64,000 nt of DNA, from positions 62,893,760-62,957,759 of the forward strand of contig CM057005.1 in assembly GCA_029891345.1 (NCBI GenBank), given 5' to 3'. This document shows positions 51,320-60,975 of this stretch, in pieces. The notes below the pieces were generated by a model, which was not told where the DNA came from, searched no databases, and was given only the letters and a program-made list of their open reading frames with translations. The translations under genes and the position numbers were made by a program. The DNA is from Dryococelus australis. Its lineage: Eukaryota; Arthropoda; Insecta; Phasmatodea; Phasmatidae. Positions within the stretch are counted from its first letter, which is position 1. Each line of letters opens with the position of its first letter.

Positions 51320-52573
51320 CACGGGAAATAATTTACAATGTGGCAACACATTTGAAAGAACAGAAGCAATTACACAATTTGAAGTATATCATTGCCGAAG
51401 CGACAAGTGCTGAAATAGGAGTTTCTCAGAATGGTGAAAATAATTGTGGCCGAAGGTAAAGTTAAAATCAAAAATAGTTTAAGTTTTTTTACACCCACCG
51501 GAAAGAATAAGGAGCGGAAAAAAAAATTGAAGTTGATGACTAAGCGCGGAGCAATACAGTGTAAAATTCATGAGTTTTACACAGTTAGGAAAACTATTCT
51601 AACATTAAAGAAATTGACCAGGGCATTACGAGATGACAGAGCTTTAAATTGCAGTAGAGAGTACTTACGGAATTTGTTGGAAAGTTTAGGGTTTAGATGG
51701 AAGAAATGCCAATCCAAACAAAAAGTTTTGATAGAAAAACCAGAAATTGCTGCATGGAGGCGGCAGTATCTACGGGAAATTCGTGAGTCTCGAAATACTG
51801 GTAGAAATATAGTGTATTTTGACTAAACATACTTACATGGAACACATACCATTAATTCCTACTGGCAGTCGAGCACTGAAGTAGGTGTAACAGATTCGAT
51901 TGGCAAGGGATCACGGATGATAATCGTGCATGCTGAGGAAGAAGATTTTGTTTTACATTCTTTATTGATATTCAAATCAAAGCAAAAGTCTGGCTACTAT
52001 CATGACATGAACTGCCAAAATTTTTCCACCTGGGTGAAACAGAAGTTTCTTACAAATTTACCTGAAAATAGTGTTATAGTTCTAGACAATGCCCGCCACC
52101 ACAATGTTCACGTAAATAAAAAACCTACATCCGCTATTGTGAAATCTGGCATCCAAGACTGATTGAAAGCCAACAACATTCAATACTCTACTCACATGTC
52201 CACAGTAGATTTGCTACTTTTGGTAAAAACCCATCACAGCACAAAAACCTTCAAAGTGGACCAAATAATCTAGGAATGTGGCCATGACAAAATTCGTTTG
52301 CCTCCATACCATGTAGATTTGAATCCAATTGAACTGTGTGGGGGGGATATCAAAGCAAAAATATGCGAGGAGATATCATCATCTCTGGAAGATAAATGAA
52401 AGCCGTGTGAAAAGTTATTTGGTTCATTTACGGTGGAACAGTGGAAAAAGTGCTGCGACCACGCGAAAAACATTGAAGCCAAATATTTCAAGAACGATGC
52501 AATAATGGACATCGAAATAATTGTGAACCTTGACATATCATCTGACGAAAATTCCTCAGGTCACACGGGGTAG
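51320..52573 (+). pseudogene. Tc1/mariner-group transposase with long D-E spacing
   Basis: The N-terminal part (EIIYNVATHLKEQKQL...) is in a neighbouring frame. From 51431 one frame holds a helix-turn-helix region (RALRDDRALNCSREYLRNLL), NIVYFD followed by a stop where FDET is expected, the second Asp in VIVLDNARHHN, and LPPYHVDLNPIEL with the Glu. Asp (52085) and Glu (52331) are separated by 81 residues, far more than in DD34D/E families. The spacing recalls the DD82E group called Sailor. Four in-frame stops (51824, 52160, 52271, 52397) but no shift after 51431 mark it as a fairly young dead copy. Confidence 0.78.
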
Positions 52574-54290
52574 AATGACACAGAAACGGCTGACAGTTTC
52601 AACTCAGGCTCGTAATAGGTGAATATGTTACAAATCGTATTTAATTATAGTCTATTCACTGTAAAGTGAGCGCTTAGCGTGCCACTAATTTCAACACTGT
52701 ACACATAATAATACATTACAACTTTGAACTACTTTACCTAATTCACTACCAACTTTACTAGAAACAAACAAACCAACATTTGTGGTATGTCAGATAACAA
52801 ATTTTTTTTTTGTTTTCAGAAATATTGATTTCAAAAGTGCTCACATTACCGCGAATGGACTATATAGTAACGTTTGTGGTAATATAATGGATATATCGAT
52901 ATGTTTTTTGGTTCAGAAGGATACTTACGAAAATACCTAAAAAGCAAAATTAAGGATGTTTCGAAATTAGACCTTTAAGGGGGTGAAAATGAGTAAAATA
53001 TGTTTTCGGTTAATCATATTGAACCAGTTGAAATGTCGAGGTGTTTTTTGCTTCATAATGATGCTTATGTAAACACATGAAACTTAATTTCAGGGTTTTT
53101 CAGCACATTCAACTCATAAAGAGACAAAAAAACGTAAAATGTGTTTTCAAAGAACACCGAATATCTCTTAAACCCGAATAAATATCACGGTTCTTTATGC
53201 TTCAGAATAAGCCTGCCTATACTGTATGCGTAATGTAGTAAAACCTCGGCGCAGCCGTTTGGAGTTGCGGTCTACAGTTCTGGAGGATCTGGGTTAGAAT
53301 CCCCTTACGTCATAAGTTAGGTCATAAGCCTTCACGCATGAGAATTGTGGAACGTTAATATTTTATTGCGCATGAACTTTAAAATGTTGGTCTTATTATA
53401 GTTTAATTGACAAAAAGGTTGTTCAATAAAAGACAATATTATCTGCCATGAGTATTACACGTGGGCCAACAGCTATGTTGTTCATACAGAGTTGACTTTG
53501 CAGCTGTGTACGGCACCGCAACCGCGTTCATGTAATTTGGCACCAGAGACAAGGAAGGAGTCACTACCCCTACCGCCCCAAACTGGTTCCCGGGAACTTG
53601 CGCCTGCACAGTAGAAGGTCCGTTTGTAGCAGGTCACCCTATAGCTACGTTCAATTTATCATTTGATTATAAATCTCTGTTTACACTATCCCTAATTCAG
53701 ATTGTAAATAATTTAATCACGAGTTTTACTGGCCATTTGAGTGACTGGGTAAGGCAAGCTTTCATATAGGAATTCATTCTTCCTTGCCCTGAGGCAGCAA
53801 TTTCAATTCTATTGGAACAATACATTTCAGCACATTGTTTTAAGGAAAGAGATTTCTGTGACGCTTCAAAAAAAAAGGTCTGTTACTAGTCGTCACAAAA
53901 GATGGATCGTCTGTTCAGAAGTCCGGAAACCAAGAGGTTGAATCCTGAGCATCTACGTCGGGGCGGAGCCCGAGTGATGTCATAAGAGGCGTGCCGAGGT
54001 TCTGCGAGTGCAGTTTCGGCAAGTTCGGTCACGAACCTTGGGATGACGCAGTTAAAAAATTAATTGCATTTGCCCTGTACATCATATGGTAGACTGCAAT
54101 GTCTTCATTCTACACGACTCAAGTAAGGCTTCCGACTTGTATCCGTCACTAATACACATCCTGCTTCAGACTGTTGTAAATGAGTATATGCTTTAAATAA
54201 TGCACAGACTTTCCTTTTCATTTCCCAGTGGCTCGGGAATAGTTCACTAAGAATACTCGTTGCATCTAGAGCTAGTTAAAGGACAGAAGA
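52574..54290. other. No gene recognised; possible short SINE relic
   Basis: It contains TTTGTGGTA-type words, a GC-richer segment (53450-54060) and, at about 53250-53330, a tRNA-like stretch (annotated separately). There is no coding similarity. Confidence 0.4.
53245..53335 (+). mobile_element. Possible tRNA-derived SINE head
   Basis: GGCGCAGCCGTTTGGAGTTG is followed about 35 bp later by GGGTTAGAATCCC, a B-box-like word. The spacing fits pol III A and B boxes. No target duplication was found and the 3' end is unclear. Confidence 0.35.
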
Positions 54291-54360
54291 ATTTTAAAAC
54301 ATAACATACATACACTCGCAATTAGGCTACCTACCGGTGGCGAACTCTCTCACCTTTCCT

Positions 54361-55191
54361 TCACCCAACCAACTCCTTTTCCACTCCCTTCCTGAACTTG
54401 CCAACCCCTATCACAGATACCAATTCCTCCCTCAACACATTCCACTCCCTCACAGACCTCACAAGCATGGACTGCCTACCCCGCTCCGTTCTCCTCCACA
54501 CCCTCTGAAGCTTCTCACTGTTGTTTCCTCTTCTCCTAAACACCCCCTTACTTAGCTTGCAGTGTAGCCCTCCCCATCCTCCCTCTTCATTCACCATCCT
54601 GTACATCCTGACTAACCGTTCAACTTTCCTCCTGTCCTTCAATGAGCTCCACCCCATTTCTTTCATCATCACTGATGGCCTATAGTTCCCTTCTTCCTCA
54701 TCATCCTGCCCTTGCCTTCTCCACCTAACCTTCATCCAACTTGCTGCCTTTCTCTGCACCTTTCCCAGTTCTCACACCTCCACATACGGGTCCCATACTG
54801 CTGCAGCATATTCTAATATTGTACGTACCATAGTGCCATACGCCTTCTCCTTCACCTCACAGCTGACTCCCTTCAGCACCCTTTCCAGCATACCCAGAGC
54901 CCTTCTTCCCTTTGCTACACCCTCTATACTTGTTTTTTTCCACCTGAGGTCTCCCTGCAGTACAATCCCTAGATACTTATATTCTGCTGCTTCTTCTATC
55001 TCTTGTCCCTCCCATCTGTACATGTCCCTGCTTATCACCTTCTTCCTTGTAAACCTCACTATCTTAGTTTTGCTTACATTTATCTTCATTTTATTTTTCC
55101 TGGTCCACAACCATATCTTATCCACGTCCACCTGTAAATTTCCACCCCCCTCTCCGACTTCAGCACACACAACACAATTGTCTGCAAACAA
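54361..55191 (-). pseudogene. LINE reverse transcriptase, catalytic box to C-terminus
   Basis: It begins MFADNCVVCAEVG, where the catalytic (F/Y)ADD is FADN. It continues INVSKTKIVRFTRKKVISR, YKYLGIVLQGDLRWKK and VRTILEYAAAVWDPYVEV, the thumb of the enzyme. The last frame (54759-54361) carries the C-terminal region (VERLVRMYRMVNEEG) typical of this group. Confidence 0.86.
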
Positions 55192-55203
55192 TCTTTTTTT
55201 CCC

Positions 55204-55785
55204 CTAATCCCCTAAACCCATGTCATTTACCATTATAGTAAATAACAAAGGACACAGCATGCTTCCCTGTGGTACCCCTGACGTAACCTCCTCTTCCTCC
55301 GATATTGCCTCCCCTACTTTCACCCTCTGCCTTCGCCCCCTGAGAAAGTCCTCTATCCATTCCATTACCCTCCTGTCTGGTATCAGCTCCTCCACTTTCC
55401 TCATCAATGTCCCATGGACCACCTTATCAAATACTGTCTCAAAATCTATGAAGCAGGCATCCAACTGCTTCTCCTCATCAACTACCTGCACCAAATCCTC
55501 TAATAACATAGCCAGCTGAGTCTCACATGAGTATACCCTCCTGAAACCACGCTGGGACTCCTCCAACCAATTCCCATTGTTCATAACCCTAAACACATAC
55601 TGCACCACCAGTCTCTCCATTACTTTTCCTCTACTTGATGTGAGACTCACCGGTCTGTAGCTGCCAGGCCTCCCCCTATCCTCTCCCTGCTTGTGTATAG
55701 GTACTACCATAGCATCCTTCCAATCTTGTGGTAACTTACCCTCTCCTATGGACTCTTTAAACAGCACCTCTAAATATTGCACCAA
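55204..55785 (-). pseudogene. LINE reverse transcriptase, fingers and palm
   Basis: The frame is 193 residues: GKLPQDWKDAMVVPIHKQGE, RPGSYRPVSLTSSRGKVMER, SQRGFRRVYSCETQL, DACFIDFETVFDKVVHG (catalytic Asp), and VTSGVPQGSMLCPLLFTIMV. All main blocks of a CR1/jockey-type enzyme are present in one frame. It ends in a stop just before the FADD-type box. Confidence 0.88.
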
Positions 55786-56317
55786 CTCCCTGCCACCAAA
55801 CTTTAGTGCTGTGTTTCATATCCCATCTGGACCTCCTACCTTACTGCTCTTCAAACCCCTAATTACCATTTGCCTGTAATAACCTTGGAAGTCTATGATC
55901 TACTTCAACTAACTCTTTGTGTTATATACATTCAAAATACATAAGAGTACGCATGTTCCCATACACACTAATATCATTTGAGCTGTACTTACATTTTGCT
56001 AGTGGATACTCCTGGAAATTTGAGAAAATGGAATAAGATTTCACACGGTATGCACACTCAAGAAGTTTCTCTGTCTTCATGATAATATTGTATATTTTCT
56101 TGTTCAATTAATTATAGTTTTATTGCAGTGTAATCTATGTTGTAGTGTTATTTGTTCATGTATATTTATTGTACATATTATTTTGTTGTTTTCATATTCT
56201 GAAATGAATGGATTTTAAGTTTTGCATTCAAAAAAATAGTAATCCAGTGTCAATGATGTAGTCTAAGTACAAATTTGAAACACAAACGTTGATTAGGGTT
56301 TGGAAGCGAAATACAAA

Positions 56318-57146
56318 TAAATATTGCAATTCCACCTGCACCACATGGTCTGCTACAAACTTCATCCAGCGGCATCCACGCCATCTAAACTTGTTTTCAC
56401 ACATGTGTGTGTGTGTATAGTGAATACTCACCTCGTGACCCATCTTGTTTTATGTATATTTTGAGAGTTTATGTAATTATGTAATTTGTGTATGGTGCAA
56501 TTACTCCGTGCTAGCCGGCTCTGTGTATAGGACATCACCACACTACCCACGTGCTGGAGGGCGAGCCCCGAAGAGTTTGTATTAGTGATGCCGAGTAATC
56601 ACACATGTTTATATGTATCATCAAGGGTTTCATTTTGAAACTCACCATGTCCTGTCTTCAGGGAAAAACATTCAGTCCACCCTAGCGGCTGTTGGCCCTC
56701 TTCCCTTGTGAAGGCTGCGCTGTCACGCACCTTGGTGAGATCATCCATCTAGGCGTATGCTAGATTAATTGCAGGCTGGAGAGCACCCAAGCGGAATTGA
56801 CTAGTTATGACCGAGATTATCATGATTTTATTGGCACATTGATGTGTATGCATAGTAACAATAAAAACAAGTCTACAGAGAACTTACCTCTTTTATTCAG
56901 TAGTGACAGTGTCCTAGCCACATATATTTTATCAAATGTTTATTTCGAAGTGATGTTCAGTAAAAGTTTAGATTTGCCTACATGTTTGTAAGTACGCACG
57001 GGTGAGACGGACACACAGAACCCACAGCATCTCTGAGAACCCTGAGTCTCAATAGTGTGGGGATTGGGAAGCACCGCTGGTGCCTATTTTACCAGTAAGT
57101 ATTTGTGTCATTGTTCATCTCGTGTCTCACCCGAAGGCGTCAAATC
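56318..57146 (+). repeat. Interspersed repeat, copy 2 (inverted partner of 44348-45132)
   Basis: This is the reverse complement of most of 44348-45132. On this strand it ends GAAGCACCGCTGGTGCC...CAGTAAGTATTTGTG, matching the LTR-end-like part of copy 1. Confidence 0.75.
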
Positions 57147-57397
57147 ATACATTATTGCAGGCACAGCGTGTATTTGCATTCATCACGTTGCCTGCATGAA
57201 CACAAGCAGGGAGGGAAAGCGAGTTGTGGTGGGGTGGTTGGTAAAACCTGAGGATCATCGAGGCAGGGAGCTCTCGAACCGATAGTGCGCTTAGAATAGC
57301 TATTAGGGCACATTTTGCTCCCGATCGTTTCAAACTGCTTGTCTCAATCGGCAGGAAGCTGACTGTCGAGATCGGCCGATGGATTTCCCCAGAAAGT

Positions 57398-57580
57398 TAG
57401 AATAAACGCCCTGCTCTTCCTCGACAGCAATTTCATGCTCTTTGTGAGAAAAAGAGCAGTGCTCCTGACACCCGAACACCCATAAAAAAAAAACACTTCC
57501 GGCCAAACGAACGTTCAAAATTAAAAGGAGCAAGAAAAGAGCAGAAGCAGTAGAAAGTTTAGGTCACCCAAACTAACCTA
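57398..57580 (-). repeat. Interspersed repeat B, copy 2
   Basis: Inverted partner of 50093-50270, with a poly-A insertion at about 57485-57494 (complement of the TTTTGGTTGG region in copy 1). Confidence 0.8.
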
Positions 57581-58430
57581 GTAGCGCTGTTTAAATTCCC
57601 AGTATAGTACACACAGGAAGTATACTTGGAAAATATTTGAAATTGTATACTTGTGGGGCATACTACGTATGTACGGCAGTCGCCATATTGTATTTCAGGT
57701 GTGAAAATTAACGTGTACGTTCTGTGGTTATAAAACTTGCTAATTTTAAAAGTTAATAAGTAGATGTATTTACACAATGCCGTTCTGTTGTATGTGTAAA
57801 TAATTGTTAGCTTAATAAATGTGATTTCAATTCAATGTGCTAAAATTCTGAGTGTTGTTTTACACGTCTGCAGCATATTTCCTAGGTGTACGCTTATACA
57901 AATAATATTACAATTTCAATCCGCATTTCCAAAATATCACAAACCCCATTGAGTTGTATTTATCTTTCTTTTGTTATCAATGTGTATGTTGCCGTGAATT
58001 GGTTGTGTAAATAATTGACAGGTTAATAAATGTGCATATAAATATGGATAACATTCTGAGCATTTTATAGATTTCTGCAGCGTATTTCCGGTGTATTTGC
58101 ACACAAATATTAAAATTGCATTCTACATTTCCAATTTAGTAGGCACTAACCTCATTGAATAGTATTTATCTTTCTTTTGGTATCAAACACATGGTAGGTT
58201 AGGTATAAGGGCAAGAGGAAAGGATGCCAGTGTCTGTGTAAAGCTCCTTTACATACGATAAATAAATGTGACAAATCCTATAACAACTGCTACAATTTTT
58301 TTACAATCTTCTAATGACGTGATAAAATAATATTGCAAGGCCATTGGTGTGGTATGAATATTTGTGAAATCAACATTAGCTGACCAGATAAACATAACCT
58401 CAGGATACTGAGGTGCAAGAATTTTTATAT
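57581..58430. other. No gene recognised; diverged internal repeat
   Basis: Two similar stretches (57785-57890 and 58005-58110) share GTGTAAATAATTG, AATAAATGTG, ATTCTGAG and TCTGCAG-ATATTTCC words, so this AT-rich segment contains an old tandem repeat with a period of about 220 bp. Confidence 0.55.
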
Positions 58431-58462
58431 CCCTGCCATGGCTGCAGGGTAGTTCGAAAGAC

Positions 58463-59131
58463 GTGATATTAATACAGGTATATATGCCAACTAGCCAGCA
58501 TAGAGATGAAGAGGTGGAAGAATACTATGTAAAGACTGAAGAACTTATTGAGAAAGAGAATAAAAATGCCTGTATCATTATTATGGGGGACTGGAATGCA
58601 GTGGTGGGTGAAGGAAAAGAGGAATATATAGTAGAAAAATTTGGATTAGGGGTAAGAAATGTGAGGGGTGAAAGTTTAATTAACTTTTGCAAAGAAAACT
58701 CACTAGTGGTGGGCCACACCCTATTTGAAAATCACAAAAGGAGACGTTATACATGGGTCTCTAGTTTTAATAGAGAAAGGTACCAGCTGGACTACATCCT
58801 GATATAAAAAAGGTATATGAACTGCCTGAAGAATGTCAAAGCTTGCCCAAGAGCAGACATAAATTCAGATCACAAACTCGTAGTGGGAGAAATACAAGTA
58901 AAGTTGAAGAAAGTGGAGAGAGGTAAAGCAAGGGAAAGATTAAACTTAAAGACACTCAAGGAGGCAAGTAAGGCTTCGGAGCTGGAAGACAGGTTTATCG
59001 GAAAATGTCAAAGAGGCAGAGATGAAAAATGTATAAATGAAAAATTGATAAAAATGAGGGAAGGACTCATGACATTTGCCAAAGAAGTTCTAGGAATTAG
59101 AGAGTCCAAAATATCAGGAAAGAATGGATAA
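58463..59131 (+). pseudogene. RTE endonuclease domain
   Basis: It contains LIQVYMPTSQHRDEEVEEYY, IIIMGDWNAVVGEG (active-site GD.N), RRRYTWVSSFNRERYQLDYI (TW...R..IDYI motif) and, in the next frame, ADINSDHKLVVGEIQVKLKK (SDH motif with catalytic His). These match the exonuclease-endonuclease-phosphatase fold. The N-terminal third is missing. Confidence 0.85.
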
Positions 59132-59559
59132 CGGAAAACATGTTGAAAAAGATGGAAGAATGGAGAAAGTGGAAGAATACGAGAAATGAAGAAGGTATAG
59201 GAAACTGAATAATGAATTAAGAAGAGAAATTGATCAAGCAAGAGGAAGATGGATGAAAGAGAAATGTAAGAAAATGGAGAAAGAAGGAAAGTATGAAATG
59301 ATGTACAGAATGGCTAGGAAGATAGCCTTTAAAGGCGAAAGAAGGAAGTATAACATGGAAATAAAAACAGTGGTGGCACATTAGCCAAAGAACCACATGA
59401 GGTGTTGACTAGATGGCAAGAATACATAGAATGTGTGTATAAGGCGGATGAAAGACCAAGTGAAAGTATATTGAAGAGGAGGCACAGGTGCTAGAGGATA
59501 GAAAGGGGTACGGCATCTTGGAAGCAGAAGTAGAAAAAGGACTGAAGGAGATGAAGAAT

Positions 59560-60297
59560 CGAAAGGCATGTGGAATCGATAATTTTCCAGCAGAAGTGTT
59601 GACGAGTTTAGGAAACAGGGAAGGAGGGAGATAGTTTACCTATGTAATGAGATATATGACAAAGGGGAATGGCCAGATGACTTTCTCGCAACGGTAATGA
59701 TACCAATTGGAAAAAAAAAAAGAATACCAATAAATGTGAAGAGCATAGGACTATAGTCTAATTTCTCATACAACTAAAATATTGTTAAGAGTGTTGAATG
59801 GAAGGCTACATGGGAAGTTAGATAGACGGATTGGAGAGGAACAGTTTGGATTTAGAAGTGGAAAAGGAATAAGAGATGCTATAGGCCTGTTAAGAATAAT
59901 AGGGGAAAGATATATTGAGAAAGGTAGAGAAATTTATGCTGTCTTTATTGACCTGGAAAAAGCTTTCGCCGGAGTACAATGGAACAAGCTGATGGATATC
60001 TTGAAGAGGAAAGAAGTAGATTGGAAGGAGAGAAGACTAGTACAGAATCTATATTTACAACAGAAAGTAAGAACAAAGATTGGAACTGAAATGTCGGAAG
60101 AAAACAGCATTGGGAGGGGCGTTAGACAAGGCTGTTGCCTTTCTCCCTTGTTGTTCAATTTATACCTGGAGGAGATTATTGGGAAATGCTTAGAAGGAAG
60201 AAGAGGAAGAGTACGTATTGGCGGGAAGAGAATAGAATATATTAGATTTGCCGATGATATGGTTTTATTAATAGAAAGTGAAAAAAACTATACCTAA
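59560..60297 (+). pseudogene. RTE reverse transcriptase
   Basis: KACGIDNFPAEVL starts the domain in a broken frame. The open frame 59782-60297 has EEQFGFRSGKGIRDAIGLLR, YAVFIDLEKAFAGVQWNKL (palm Asp present, but the usual FDRV is FAGV), VRQGCCLSPLLFNLYLEEII, and FADDMVLLIE with an intact catalytic pair. A frameshift follows. Confidence 0.9.
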
Positions 60298-60338
60298 AAT
60301 GCTAAAAAAATCGGAATGAAACTTTTGAGGAGTATGAA

Positions 60339-60955
60339 ATGAGAACCAATACATCAAAAACCAAGAGTATGGTATTCAGTAAAGGAAGGCAACAGGCAAA
60401 TATTAAGATAGGACAGGTTAATATCAGCCACGTAAGAGCATTCACATATCTTGGAAGTACGATAACTAAGGACTTGATATGTCATCAGGAGGTGAAGACT
60501 CGTATTGCAGTAGCGAAGGAAACGTTCAATAGGAAGAGGAGATTGCTATGCGGAAAACTAGATGAAGCACTGAGGAAAAGACTTGGCAAGTGTTTAGCAT
60601 GGAGTGTGGCACTCTATGGGGCAGAGATGTGGATGTGAGGGAGAATGGAGAGGATAAGCTGGGTGGAAAGAGTGAGTAATGAAGAAGTACTGGAAAGAGT
60701 TGATGAGAGGAGAAAACTGCTGAGTCATAAGAGAAAGGAAGAAGAACTAGATGGGACACTCGTTGAGACGGGAGTGCTTACTAACAGACGCTATGGAAGG
60801 AATAGTTTGTGGAAAAAGATTGAAAGGAAGGAGACGATACAAGTTGATAGATGACATCAAGGGAAGTGGAAAGTATATGAACCTGAAGAGGTTGGCAGAA
60901 GACAGGAGAGCATAGAGAGCTACCATGTGAAACCCTGCCTCTGGGCAGAACACAA
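60339..60955 (+). pseudogene. RTE C-terminal region
   Basis: NTSKTKSMVFSKGRQQANIK, FTYLGSTITKDLICHQEVKT and SVALYGAEMWM are the thumb and the conserved LYG.E.W motif of RTE proteins. The following basic frame (60645-60854) and LAEDRRAWR-like end lead to the tail. Confidence 0.85.
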
Positions 60956-60971
60956 ATGATGATGATGATGC
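60955..60971 (+). repeat. (ATG)n tail of the RTE element
   Basis: AAATGATGATGATGATGC forms the 3' end of the element, a tandem trinucleotide as in RTE clade members. Confidence 0.75.
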
Positions 60972-60975
60972 TATG

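Larger units (their letters stand above)
54310..55907 (-). mobile_element. CR1/jockey-group non-LTR retrotransposon, 5'-truncated
   Basis: The minus-strand pol covers only the reverse transcriptase and C-terminal region, about 1.6 kb, so the copy is 5'-truncated as expected for a LINE. Endonuclease is absent. The upstream frame starts with GPDGI.NTALKFGGREL near 55830. The 3' end lies at about 54310. No poly(A) or duplication could be fixed. Confidence 0.82.
58435..60975 (+). mobile_element. RTE-type non-LTR retrotransposon, 5'-truncated
   Basis: The plus-strand order is apurinic-type endonuclease, linker, reverse transcriptase, C-terminal region and a (ATG)n tail. Short trinucleotide tails instead of poly(A) are typical of RTE elements. 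The copy starts inside the endonuclease domain. Frames are broken in the linker (59131-59780) and before the C-terminus. Confidence 0.85.

Noticed and set aside
44350-57580. One large inverted duplication of the 44-50 kb and 56-57.6 kb regions
   Set aside because: The order of the two repeat pairs is A-B-A'-B' rather than A-B-B'-A', and the intervening sequence is unrelated.
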